Source: Cyclobacteriaceae bacterium (GTDB taxonomy: Bacteria > Bacteroidota > Bacteroidia > Cytophagales > Cyclobacteriaceae). Taken from it: DNA of 64,000 nucleotides. A program made the translations under genes and the position numbers. The number at the start of each line of letters is the position of its first letter. Positions within the stretch are counted from its first letter, which is position 1. Under the pieces are notes generated by a model that was not told the origin of the DNA, did not search any database, and saw nothing but the letters and a program-made list of their open reading frames with translations. The stretch spans positions 62,001-126,000 of the forward strand of contig JAKLJG010000006.1 of NCBI GenBank assembly GCA_023151255.1, written 5' to 3'. Below, one piece after another: positions 43,202-51,558 of the stretch.

Positions 43202-43817
43202 GGGCGTGGTTTCAGGAATAATCCTGGCCTTTCTGATCGGGCCGGTGTTCTTTACCATTCTTCAAACCAGTGTTGAACGTGGTTTTGGCAGCGGGCTGAT
43301 GGTGGCAGCCGGTGTGGCGTTGAGCGATACGGTATATATTGCTATCGCCTACCTTGGCATATCACAGGTATTTCACGATGCCCGCACGCAGGTTTATCTG
43401 GCCTATGGCGGTGGCCTAGTGCTTTTTTGTCTCGGCCTCTATTACCTGCTTATTAAGAGTCGGAAGCTCAGCGGGTTTCAGGTTGAGCAAGTACGTGAAC
43501 AAAATCCGTTTCGTCTTTTGGCAAAAGGCTTTTTTATTAACGGGTTAAGTCCAATGGTGCTGGTATTTTGGTTGGGCACGGTTAGCCTGGCCACCAGCGA
43601 ACTGGGTTATACCACACCGGCCAAAGCGCTTACCTTTTTTGGGGCCATCATCGGCACCGTTTTTTTAACCGATGTGCTTAAAGCCAAGCTGGCCGATAAG
43701 TTGCGCAGGATATTAACCCCCCGCTTTATCCGGTTGCTCAACATCGTGTTGGGTATTGTGCTGGTAATTTTTGGGGGACGCCTGATTTTGTTTGCGGAAG
43801 ACGTAAATACCCTGTGA
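43185..43817 (+). CDS. LysE/RhtB-type amino acid exporter
   Basis: A 210-residue inner-membrane protein with about six hydrophobic helices. The family feature is the start segment GIILAFLIGPVFFTILQTS with the Gly-Pro pair, and GFFINGLSPMVLVFWLG in the middle. It would export an amino acid or similar small molecule. It overlaps the GH3 gene by 17 bases, which hints that the exporter may move a product or substrate of the GH3 enzyme, but this is only inferred from position. Confidence 0.88.
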   Translation: MEIIIKGVVSGIILAFLIGPVFFTILQTSVERGFGSGLMVAAGVALSDTVYIAIAYLGISQVFHDARTQVYLAYGGGLVLFCLGLYYLLIKSRKLSGFQVEQVREQNPFRLLAKGFFINGLSPMVLVFWLGTVSLATSELGYTTPAKALTFFGAIIGTVFLTDVLKAKLADKLRRILTPRFIRLLNIVLGIVLVIFGGRLILFAEDVNTL

Positions 43818-43818
43818 T

Positions 43819-44868
43819 TTAGTCCTGCAGCACGTTGCTGATAAAGGTTAGTTTGGTAAACAACCAGGCCAGCAGCAGTACGATTGCCCAGTTAATGTAT
43901 ATAGTGTAGTAGTCAGCCGTATCCTTAAAACGAGTTTCTTTTATTTCAGCTTTCTCCAGTTTATCAATTTGGTTGAAAACGCGTTCCAGTGCGCGGTTAT
44001 CCAACACCCGGTAAAATTCTCCGTTACCGATTTCGGCAATTTTACGCATGGTGGTTTCGTCAACATTATTTTCTATCATATTAGGCCTTCCAAAAAAATC
44101 TTTACCGAACGGCACCATACCCTCTTTGCCGATAACGATGGTATAGATTTTAATACCGAAAGCTGCCGCCAGTTCGGCTGCGGTTATGGGGTCAATATTG
44201 CCGGCATTGCTGTCACCATCGCTTAACAAAATGCACACTTTTGATTTAGAGTCTGATTCGCGCATGCGGTTGGTAACCACGGCCAGTGCACTGCCAATGG
44301 CCGTGCCGCGCGACTCAATCATGCTAAAAGTCATTTCATTAATTAGCGACTTGAGCATACTGTAATCGGTGGTAAGCGGTGCCAGCGAAAAAGCATCTCC
44401 TGAAAACACCACAATTCCGATTCGATCCTGCAAGCGGCCGTCAATAAATTCGGTAGCTACTTTTTTGGCGGCATCCAGCCGGTTGGGTGTAAAGTCGGCA
44501 ATCTCCATTGATCGAGATATGTCGATGGCCAGCATAATGTCAATTCCTTCCGTCCATTGTTCTACCTTTTCGTTAGTTTTCTGTGGGCGGGCCAGGGCAA
44601 CCAGCAAAAGGGCTATGCAAAGCATAATCAACAGGCCGGGCAGCAGCCGGATTAGATTAAATGCCGAAGTTTTTAAATCTTTTTGGGTTAATGCCACCGG
44701 CAACTTTTGGGCGGTTTTTAATTGCAATAACCAGCGTATAAGAAACAATAATGGAAGTCCTGCCAGTGCATATAAAAATTCCGGATTACCCCAGGTAAAT
44801 GCTTGTAGTGTGGATGGCGAAAACCAGTAGAGCGAATACCAGGGCAGGGTGGTGTCCATGCTATCCAT
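43819..44868 (-). CDS. batA: BatA-like von Willebrand factor A membrane protein
   Basis: 349 residues with two membrane helices near the N-terminus (about 30-48 and 72-94), a von Willebrand A domain and a third helix near the C-terminus. The metal-adhesion motif DISRS is at residues 116-120, followed by VFSGDAFSLAPLT and LLSDGDSNAG. This is the BatA arrangement from Bacteroidota aerotolerance clusters. It overlaps the upstream gene by 8 bases. No batB follows: the next gene is on the other strand and its stop is one base away. Confidence 0.85.
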   Translation of the reverse strand: MDSMDTTLPWYSLYWFSPSTLQAFTWGNPEFLYALAGLPLLFLIRWLLQLKTAQKLPVALTQKDLKTSAFNLIRLLPGLLIMLCIALLLVALARPQKTNEKVEQWTEGIDIMLAIDISRSMEIADFTPNRLDAAKKVATEFIDGRLQDRIGIVVFSGDAFSLAPLTTDYSMLKSLINEMTFSMIESRGTAIGSALAVVTNRMRESDSKSKVCILLSDGDSNAGNIDPITAAELAAAFGIKIYTIVIGKEGMVPFGKDFFGRPNMIENNVDETTMRKIAEIGNGEFYRVLDNRALERVFNQIDKLEKAEIKETRFKDTADYYTIYINWAIVLLLAWLFTKLTFISNVLQD

Positions 44869-45769
44869 GCTTTACTTCATTTAATTTTTTCAGGAACCGC
44901 TGTTCAGCCATTTTACCCAGTTGTGCCAGCGGTTCATCAATACTTTTCTGGTGGCCGTAAATGGCGCCATCAAGCGCTTTTAGCACAGGGCCTAGCGTAT
45001 GGTGGTCGGCCTCAAGTAAAAGCATTTCACGTGTGGTAAGTTTGGTATAGGGTTTCTGCTCCAGTTGTTCCAGGTATTTTTTCCACACTGCCAGTGCCCG
45101 TTCAGCCAGTTGCGGATCAAATTGCAGGCTGATCTCTGTGAGGCAGGCCGTGAAGGCTTGTGAAAACGTGGCGTAATCCTTTTGTAAACGCCTGATGAAA
45201 AAATACTTTTTAATCCGTTTGCCGAAAATCAGCCAGCCAAGTACAATAATTACCAACAGGGTGGCGGCACTGATAAAAACCACCGGGTAGTTAAAAAGTA
45301 ACTTTACAAACTGATAGGTGGTATTGGTTTTCAGCGGCAGTTGCGCCAAGGGTAGGGTATCTGGTGGTACTACCTTTACCTGGCTAATCAGGCGAATGCT
45401 GTCGCGCATGCTTTCGTAACGCAGGCTGTCAGCTACACCAGGTACAAATACAGGCACAGCCAGTTGCTGCACAGCATCCAGTTCAAATGTGCGGAGGGTA
45501 TATACCACACTGTCGTAACTGATGCCCTTGGTGGTTTGTGTAGGGAAGTACCTTTTTGAAATGTATTCGAAAGGTGCAAACGAATAGGTTGAGTCCGGAA
45601 ACAGCAGGTTGAGATTTTCCGGGTAGCGGGCGGTTAAAAAATAATAAACCGGCTGGCCGATGGCAATGCTGTCCTGGTAAAATCCACCCTTAACCTGTAC
45701 GGGCTGCGCTAAGGCAAGATACTTGGCTAATACCAACGTCAAAAACAAGATGCCTCTTAACATCTCCAT
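44861..45769 (-). CDS. Bat-cluster membrane protein (DUF4381/BatD-like)
   Basis: 302 residues: signal peptide (cleavage near ALAQ), a beta-rich periplasmic domain (about 25-160), one membrane helix near 165-187 (PVVFISAATLLVIIVLGWLI), and a cytoplasmic helical tail of about 110 residues. This is the usual middle gene between the DUF58 and BatA genes in Bacteroidota clusters. It overlaps batA by 8 bases and follows the DUF58 gene by 4 bases, so the three are one operon. The precise role is not known. Confidence 0.7.
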   Translation of the reverse strand: MEMLRGILFLTLVLAKYLALAQPVQVKGGFYQDSIAIGQPVYYFLTARYPENLNLLFPDSTYSFAPFEYISKRYFPTQTTKGISYDSVVYTLRTFELDAVQQLAVPVFVPGVADSLRYESMRDSIRLISQVKVVPPDTLPLAQLPLKTNTTYQFVKLLFNYPVVFISAATLLVIIVLGWLIFGKRIKKYFFIRRLQKDYATFSQAFTACLTEISLQFDPQLAERALAVWKKYLEQLEQKPYTKLTTREMLLLEADHHTLGPVLKALDGAIYGHQKSIDEPLAQLGKMAEQRFLKKLNEVKHG

Positions 45770-45773
45770 GCAG

Positions 45774-46652
45774 TTACGTTGTTTTAACGGATCGGTTTCT
45801 CACTTTAAATAACTTCAGTAGTTTAGGCACGTAATCTTCATCTGTTTCAATGGAGATGAAATTTATTTGATGTTTTCTGCTGAAGGACTCCAGGGTGGCA
45901 ATCCGTTCGGCTAACTGCCTGCCTATTTTCTGGCGGAAGTCGCCAAAAGAAGTATTCACCCAGAGGGTTCTTCGGCTTTCTTTATCAAGCACGGGCACAA
46001 TACCCAGTTTGGGCAGCCGTGTTTCGCGTTTGTCGCTCAGGTGGATGGCCACCAGGTCGTGTTTGCGAGCCAGCGCCTTCAGGTTGTCTGAATAGCCATC
46101 GTCAATAAAATCCGAAATCAGAATAACCACGCTTCTTCGTTTGATGGTATTTAGTGCGAACAGTAAAGCCCGTGTCAGGTTGGTTTGTAATGAACGAGGA
46201 TGGAGATTAACAAGGCCGTAAATGATTTGGTAAGCCTGAGCAATACCTTTTGATGGTTTGATGTATAATTCACGTTGGTCCGAAAAGCAAATTAGTCCAA
46301 CATGGCTGGATTCTTTTACGGCCGAAAGTGCCAGCACCCCGCAAATTTCACGACCAATGTCCACTTTGGTTTTACCTTCAGCCCCAATTTCCTGTGAGGC
46401 GCTTACATCAAGGATAAAGTAAACCGTTTGTTCTTTCTCTTCCCTAAAGGTTTTAACAAATGTGCCGTGCCCCTTGGCCGACACGTTCCAGTCGATGGTG
46501 CGGATGTCATCGCCATACTGGTAAGGGCGCACATCGTCAAACTCCAGCCCGGTGCCTTTAAACACCGACCGGAAATCGCCCTGCATCTGGCTGTTAATGG
46601 CCTTGCGTATCCGTATTTCGTACTTGCGTAGTTTCTTCAGTAAAGCCTTCAT
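45774..46652 (-). CDS. DUF58 family protein
   Basis: 292 residues of the DUF58 family (von Willebrand A-like). The family motif GTGLEFDDVRPYQYGDDIRT is followed by IDWNVSAKGHGTFVKTF, then the metal site-like VYFILDVSASQEIG and the RSVVILISDFIDDGY stretch. Members are usually encoded with a MoxR ATPase and Bat proteins and act as chaperone-like assembly partners. No moxR gene is present upstream: the divergent DUF4296 gene begins instead. The start is ATG at 46652. Confidence 0.88.
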   Translation of the reverse strand: MKALLKKLRKYEIRIRKAINSQMQGDFRSVFKGTGLEFDDVRPYQYGDDIRTIDWNVSAKGHGTFVKTFREEKEQTVYFILDVSASQEIGAEGKTKVDIGREICGVLALSAVKESSHVGLICFSDQRELYIKPSKGIAQAYQIIYGLVNLHPRSLQTNLTRALLFALNTIKRRSVVILISDFIDDGYSDNLKALARKHDLVAIHLSDKRETRLPKLGIVPVLDKESRRTLWVNTSFGDFRQKIGRQLAERIATLESFSRKHQINFISIETDEDYVPKLLKLFKVRNRSVKTT

Positions 46653-46703
46653 ACCGGTGCCCGCAAAAATATAGATTTGTATGTACTTTGCGGGATGTTT
46701 CGG

Positions 46704-47078
46704 ATGCCCGGTGAATATAGTTTACAGTCTGGTTGGCGGCTAGCCTTATTGCTCTTGCTTGGCCTGCCTTGCTGCAAGCCAAATCAGCCACCCGGTGTGC
46801 TTAATGAACAAGAGATGGTTAAGGTGCTAATGGAAATTTACCTGGATGAAGAAAAAATCAGCCGGGCTTCTATTCCTTATGATTCGGTAACCCGTATTTC
46901 TCCGGTAATCAGGCAGCGGATACTTAGCCGGCTAAATGTGTCTGACTCTGTTTTTAAAACGTCCATGGAATACTACATGGCCCGCCCCCAGGTGCTTGAA
47001 CGCATGTATGGTGCATTAATTGATTCATTGAGTTTCAGGGAATATCGAATGCCCACACCCGATGCTGCACCCCGGTGA
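46704..47078 (+). CDS. DUF4296 lipoprotein
   Basis: A 124-residue predicted lipoprotein from the ATG at 46704: a hydrophobic segment ALLLLLGLP before a cysteine pair fits a lipobox. The body resembles DUF4296 (LMEIYLDEEKISRASIPYD), a helical Bacteroidota family of unknown role. An earlier ATG at 46677 would add nine residues. A TACTTTG word just upstream (46681-46687) resembles a promoter -7 element, which favours the later start. The stop overlaps the mutS2 start by 17 bases. Confidence 0.75.
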   Translation: MPGEYSLQSGWRLALLLLLGLPCCKPNQPPGVLNEQEMVKVLMEIYLDEEKISRASIPYDSVTRISPVIRQRILSRLNVSDSVFKTSMEYYMARPQVLERMYGALIDSLSFREYRMPTPDAAPR

Positions 47079-49437
47079 TATTGAATGGAAACTCGGATTT
47101 GATCAAATCCGGGAAAAACTGAAAGCCCAATGCCTGTGTTCACTTGGCGCCTCGGCCGTTGATGCAATGACTTTTCAGGCATCAGCGGTACAAATCAGCC
47201 GGATGCTAAATGAAAACTGGGAGTTCAGGCAACTGCTCGAGCGCTATAGTGACTTTCCATCAAATCATTATTTTGATCCGACTTCGCTGCTGGCAACCGC
47301 TACCGTTGATGGTGCCTATCTTGAGCCGGCCGATTTCCTGCGAATCAAACAATCACTTGAGACCATTGTGTCGTGCATTGCTTATCTAACCATTCGCAAG
47401 AATGATTTTCCGTCCTTGTTTAACCTGGCCACGCCCGTTCATGTTAATCCCGAAATCATAAAGGAGATTAACCGCATCATTGATGAAGAGGGGCTGGTAA
47501 AAGATTCGGCTTCGGATGAGTTGAAGAAAACCCGAAAACTACTTCGTGAAGCACAGACCAGGTTGCGTACACAAATTGAAAAAGCGTATCGGATGGCAGT
47601 GGCCGAGCAATGGGTTCCTGAAGGCGGCCTTCCCTCCATTCGGCAAGGCAGGTTGGCCATACCTGTTTTGGCGGAATTCAAACGAAAATTGAAGGGTTAT
47701 ATCCTTGATGAATCGGCCACCGGGCAAACGGTGTACATCGAACCCGTGGAAGCTATTGAAGTAAACAATGAAATCCGCGACCTGGAGCATGCCGCCCAGC
47801 GTGAAGTAATTCGCATTTTGAAAGACCTGACCAGTATGTTGCGGATGCATATTGATGACCTTAAAGAGGCTTACCGGTTTCTCGGGTACATTGACTTTAC
47901 CCGTGCCCGCGCAATGTTGTCAATTACCCTAGACGCCACGTTGCCCCAGGTTAAGGATGTTCCTGTATTGCATTGGATAAATGCCCGGCATCCGCTGCTT
48001 CAGTTTACGTTAACCGGCCAGCGCACGGTAATACCGCTTACTATTAACTTAACGAATGCTGACCGCATGCTGCTTATCAGCGGACCAAATGCCGGGGGCA
48101 AATCGGTATGTCTGAAAACCGTTGGGTTATTGCAGTACATGCTTCAATGCGGTTTGCTGATACCGGTATCGGCCGATTCAACAGCCGGTATTTTTAACGA
48201 TATGTTTATTGACATTGGCGATCAACAGTCGATTGAAAACGATTTAAGCACATACAGCAGCCACCTGAAGAATCTTGCGTTTTTTATAGAACACTCCGGA
48301 CCACAGTCGCTGGTTTTGCTTGATGAACTGGGTTCCGGTACTGATCCGAATTTCGGAGGGGCTATTGCTGAGGCCGTACTGGAAACACTACTTGATAAAA
48401 AGGTATGGGCGGTGGCAACCACCCATTATTATAACCTGAAATTATTTGCGGGTAATCGCCCTGGCATCCGTAACGGTGCTATGCGATTTGATGAGCAAAA
48501 CCTGACTCCATTGTTTATTCTTGATATCGGAAAGCCCGGAAGTTCATTTGCATTAGAGGTGGCCCGTAAAACCGGTATTCCCGCTGAAGTGCTGGAGAAG
48601 GCCGGAAAATTAGTTGGTAAAGAATTAATGGGTTTTGATAGTATCGTTCGTACCTTGGAGAAAGAGAAACATGAGTTAGCTGAAAAACTCAATCGACTGG
48701 CCATTGAGCAACGACAACTGGAGGAATCCATCCAACAATACAACTATTTACGCAACGATCTGGAGCAACATAAAAAGAAAATACTGGACCGTGCAAAGCA
48801 GGATGCCGCTGCATTGCTGCAACAAACCAATCGGGAAATTGAGAAAACCATCCGGCACATTCGTGAAAATCAGGCACAGCGCAGCGAAACAAAGAAGGTG
48901 CGTAGAAACCTGCAGCAAATAGCCAAACGGGTAACAGAGCAGCACAGCCAACTGCCCGGTTCAGCATCCGGTAAAATTCAGCCGGGCGATGTTGTTTCAA
49001 TAATCGGACAGGAGGGGGCAGGTACGGTGCTCTCAATTAAAGGCAAACATGCTCAGGTTCAGTTTGGCGAATTGAAGTCGAAAGTACCCATAGTTAAACT
49101 TCAGAAGGCGGGTAGGAGGTTGTTGACCGATGGTGCAGTTCCATCGGGTAAGCCGGCAACAGGTGGGTTAAAACTTTATGAGAAACAGGCAACATTTAAC
49201 CCTTTGCTGGATGTTCGTGGTAAACGGGCCGAAGAGGTAATTCCGCTATTAGATGAGTTTTTAGATACGGCCCTATTGCTGGGGTACCGCCAATTAAAAA
49301 TTCTCCATGGCAAGGGCGAAGGGGTACTGCGTACCGTGGTGCGGAGTGAATTAAAAAAAAGCAACCACGTTGAGACGTTTGTAGACGAGCATGTTGACCG
49401 GGGTGGTGCGGGGATTACCGTGGTGGTGCTTAAATAA
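47062..49437 (+). CDS. mutS2: Endonuclease MutS2
   Basis: A 791-residue MutS-family protein. It has the MutS clamp and helices, a Walker A motif GPNAGGKSVCLK, the Walker B and signature segments LVLLDELGSGTDPNFGG and ATTHYYNLK, a long coiled coil (about residues 525-630) and a C-terminal Smr nuclease domain with LDVRGKRAEEV and HGKGEGVLR. MutS2 is not a mismatch repair factor; the family limits recombination and rescues stalled ribosomes. It begins inside the DUF4296 gene and is not followed by a partner on its strand. Confidence 0.93.
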   Translation: MLHPGDIEWKLGFDQIREKLKAQCLCSLGASAVDAMTFQASAVQISRMLNENWEFRQLLERYSDFPSNHYFDPTSLLATATVDGAYLEPADFLRIKQSLETIVSCIAYLTIRKNDFPSLFNLATPVHVNPEIIKEINRIIDEEGLVKDSASDELKKTRKLLREAQTRLRTQIEKAYRMAVAEQWVPEGGLPSIRQGRLAIPVLAEFKRKLKGYILDESATGQTVYIEPVEAIEVNNEIRDLEHAAQREVIRILKDLTSMLRMHIDDLKEAYRFLGYIDFTRARAMLSITLDATLPQVKDVPVLHWINARHPLLQFTLTGQRTVIPLTINLTNADRMLLISGPNAGGKSVCLKTVGLLQYMLQCGLLIPVSADSTAGIFNDMFIDIGDQQSIENDLSTYSSHLKNLAFFIEHSGPQSLVLLDELGSGTDPNFGGAIAEAVLETLLDKKVWAVATTHYYNLKLFAGNRPGIRNGAMRFDEQNLTPLFILDIGKPGSSFALEVARKTGIPAEVLEKAGKLVGKELMGFDSIVRTLEKEKHELAEKLNRLAIEQRQLEESIQQYNYLRNDLEQHKKKILDRAKQDAAALLQQTNREIEKTIRHIRENQAQRSETKKVRRNLQQIAKRVTEQHSQLPGSASGKIQPGDVVSIIGQEGAGTVLSIKGKHAQVQFGELKSKVPIVKLQKAGRRLLTDGAVPSGKPATGGLKLYEKQATFNPLLDVRGKRAEEVIPLLDEFLDTALLLGYRQLKILHGKGEGVLRTVVRSELKKSNHVETFVDEHVDRGGAGITVVVLK

Positions 49438-49467
49438 AAACTCTCCTGCCACATTCAGCAGCAGGAG
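49433..49467 (-). terminator. Intrinsic terminator of the 49476-49991 gene
   Basis: Read on the minus strand, CTCCTGC (49467-49461) pairs with GCAGGAG (49449-49443), followed by AGTTTTTATTT. It lies 9 bases past the stop of the minus-strand lipoprotein gene and overlaps the 3' end of mutS2. Confidence 0.75.
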
Positions 49468-49475
49468 CAGTTACT

Positions 49476-49991
49476 TTATTGAAGTATAAAATTCCAGGTA
49501 CCGTTAACCAGGTTTACCCTGCTGCCGGCATAATTACAACTTGTGCACGTAAAGGTAAGATTTAGTTTTCCCGTGGAGTCTATAAAATAGGTCATCGAGA
49601 GGTCACCACTATCTTGCGTGCCGCTGCCGTTTTCATCGCGTATTAATTGCGATTCAGGGTCACCGCCAAAAAACCAATTTCCGCTTGCCGGCCAGGGGCT
49701 GGGGGTAGGCCTAGTGCCGCTAACTGAGAACGTATAGGGGCCTTTTGGGTTTGCTGAATTAAAGGTTCCTCCTATGGTGAGTGTAAAACCCGAGAAATCA
49801 GAAGTTCTGTCAGCAGCATCCAAAGTTGCTCCACCCGAAGTAACTATAGTCCAGGTCTTCTTTAGTTTATCGAACTGTATTTGCTCAGGCGGTTTTCCTG
49901 GCCCGTCATCATTGCAATGGGTGAAGGTGATAAGGGTTGTGGCAAGGACAATTAAAGATAGAACTGGTTTAATAGTAGTGTTCATTGGCAC
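49476..49991 (-). CDS. Hypothetical lipoprotein, lipocalin-like beta-fold
   Basis: A 171-residue predicted lipoprotein with a hydrophobic start, LATTLITFTHC, and a cysteine that fits a loose lipobox near residue 26. The rest has alternating strand-forming segments (GFTLTIGGTFNSANPKGPY, GKLNLTFTCTSCN) and glycine-rich turns, so a beta-sandwich or lipocalin-like fold is plausible. Starts at 49991 or 49985 are both possible. The gene is monocistronic with its own terminator. The function is unknown. Confidence 0.72.
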   Translation of the reverse strand: MPMNTTIKPVLSLIVLATTLITFTHCNDDGPGKPPEQIQFDKLKKTWTIVTSGGATLDAADRTSDFSGFTLTIGGTFNSANPKGPYTFSVSGTRPTPSPWPASGNWFFGGDPESQLIRDENGSGTQDSGDLSMTYFIDSTGKLNLTFTCTSCNYAGSRVNLVNGTWNFILQ

Positions 49992-50123
49992 ATTATTTAA
50001 AGCTACAATTTGAGGTTTCCTTTTTATAAAATCAAACTGAAAGTTCCTCGTTACGCTAAAATCAGGTATTTATTGCTTTAAAACGCGGGTTGTAACCATT
50101 TATTGCCGGGTAATCAGCCGTTT

Positions 50124-50786
50124 TCATTTGTAGTCGGGTATAGAAATACGGTGTGCATTAGCCGGGTATTCCTCGTTATTGTTTGAGGCAATGACGATGA
50201 TTCGGTTTTTAAACAGCCTATTGAGCAGGTTCAGGTACCATTGAAAGGCTTGGTCATCCAGATTGGTGCCGGGTTCATCCAGGAATACAACCGGAACATC
50301 GGTGTAAAAGGCCAGGGCCAGTTTAAGGCGTTGTTTCATGCCTGATGAGAAGTTTCCGATGGGCTTTGCTGCGGCTTCTTCCAGGTACATGTCTTTAATC
50401 ACTTGCTTAACCGAATAGCCGGGCCATACAGATTTTAACCTGAAATGAAAGTCAACCATTTCAGTTAACGTAAATTCATCAATCAAATCCATGTACGGGG
50501 CTGCAATGGCCAGGTGATTAAATAGCGCATCCGGTTCAGGGATTTTTTTGTCAATTTCATACCCTATCGTTCCTTCGGTTGAGGGCAGTTGCCCCCACAG
50601 CATTTGCAACAAGGTGGATTTACCTGAACCGTTAGGCCCGGTAATAGCATAAATGTTTCCGCTAACGAACGTGTAGTTAAAATTTCTGAAAAGCCAGCCG
50701 GTATGAAATTTCTTTCCCAGGTTAATTGCCCGGATGGTTATGCTTTTAGCAATTGTGTTCAGTTGTGTATCAATCGGCTGCGCCAT
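50124..50786 (-). CDS. Orphan ABC ATPase in the lpx operon
   Basis: A 220-residue ATPase. Walker A is GPNGSGKSTLLQ, the signature FSSGMKQRLKLALAFY and Walker B VVFLDEPGTNLD, with an Asn-rich segment IASNNNEE where the switch histidine is expected. It overlaps the lpxA stop region by 17 bases, so it is translated with the lipid A genes, yet no permease is nearby. It might energise lipid A or lipopolysaccharide transport or work with a distant permease; this is inference from position only. Confidence 0.85.
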   Translation of the reverse strand: MAQPIDTQLNTIAKSITIRAINLGKKFHTGWLFRNFNYTFVSGNIYAITGPNGSGKSTLLQMLWGQLPSTEGTIGYEIDKKIPEPDALFNHLAIAAPYMDLIDEFTLTEMVDFHFRLKSVWPGYSVKQVIKDMYLEEAAAKPIGNFSSGMKQRLKLALAFYTDVPVVFLDEPGTNLDDQAFQWYLNLLNRLFKNRIIVIASNNNEEYPANAHRISIPDYK

Positions 50787-51558
50787 AGCCTTTCATGATA
50801 CCACGTTCTGAACTTTGAATAAAGTTAATGATGTAGTCACGTTCTGCACTTTCAGGAACGGATTGCCTGACTACGTCAAGCGCTTTCAGGTTGTTAAGGC
50901 CTTTCAGGAATATGTAACGATAAATTTCCTGGATTTCTGAAATTTTTTCGGAGGAGAAACCCCGCCTACGAAGTCCTACCGAGTTTACACCGGCATAAGC
51001 AAGAGGTTCGCGGGCAGCCTTGGTGTAAGGAGGAACATCTTTTCGTACAAGCGATCCACCGGAAACCATTACATGCGCACCTACTTTTACAAACTGGTGC
51101 AAGGCACTTGCTCCGCCAATTATCGCCCAGTCGTCAATGGTAACGTGGCCGGCAACCTGAACAGAGTTAACCAATATGCAATGATTACCAATAATGCAAT
51201 CGTGGGCAACGTGTACATACGCCATCAGCAGGCAGTTTTTACCGATAACGGTTTTCATTTTATCGGTTGTGCCACGGCTGATGGTAACGTACTCCCGGAT
51301 AACGGTATTGTCGCCAACATGGGTTTCGGTTTTTTCACCGGCAAACTTGAGGTCTTGCGGAATGGATGACACGGAAGCTCCCGGATAAACTTTAACATTT
51401 TTACCAAGCCGGGTACCATCCCACAGTATGGCGTTTGGGCCAATCCAGCAGTTATCATCAATTACTACATCGCGCTGGATGGTGGCAAATGCTTCAATGG
51501 TTACATTGTTGCCGATTTTGGCTTCGGGGTGAATGTTGGCTAGCGGGTGGTGGCTCAT
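50770..51558 (-). CDS. lpxA: Acyl-ACP:UDP-GlcNAc O-acyltransferase
   Basis: First step of lipid A synthesis: moves a 3-hydroxyacyl chain to UDP-GlcNAc. 262 residues of left-handed beta-helix built from hexapeptide repeats (e.g. AKIGNNVTIEAF). The catalytic histidine is in YVHVAHDCIIGNH (about residue 119). It starts 4 bases inside the lpxC-fabZ stop (ATGA) and overlaps the ABC ATPase at its end. The order lpxD, lpxC-fabZ, lpxA on one strand is a typical Bacteroidota lipid A operon. Confidence 0.95.
   Translation of the reverse strand: MSHHPLANIHPEAKIGNNVTIEAFATIQRDVVIDDNCWIGPNAILWDGTRLGKNVKVYPGASVSSIPQDLKFAGEKTETHVGDNTVIREYVTISRGTTDKMKTVIGKNCLLMAYVHVAHDCIIGNHCILVNSVQVAGHVTIDDWAIIGGASALHQFVKVGAHVMVSGGSLVRKDVPPYTKAAREPLAYAGVNSVGLRRRGFSSEKISEIQEIYRYIFLKGLNNLKALDVVRQSVPESAERDYIINFIQSSERGIMKGYGAAD

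Noticed and set aside
44369-44830. Plus-strand frame of 153 codons
   Set aside because: Antisense to the von Willebrand A domain of batA.
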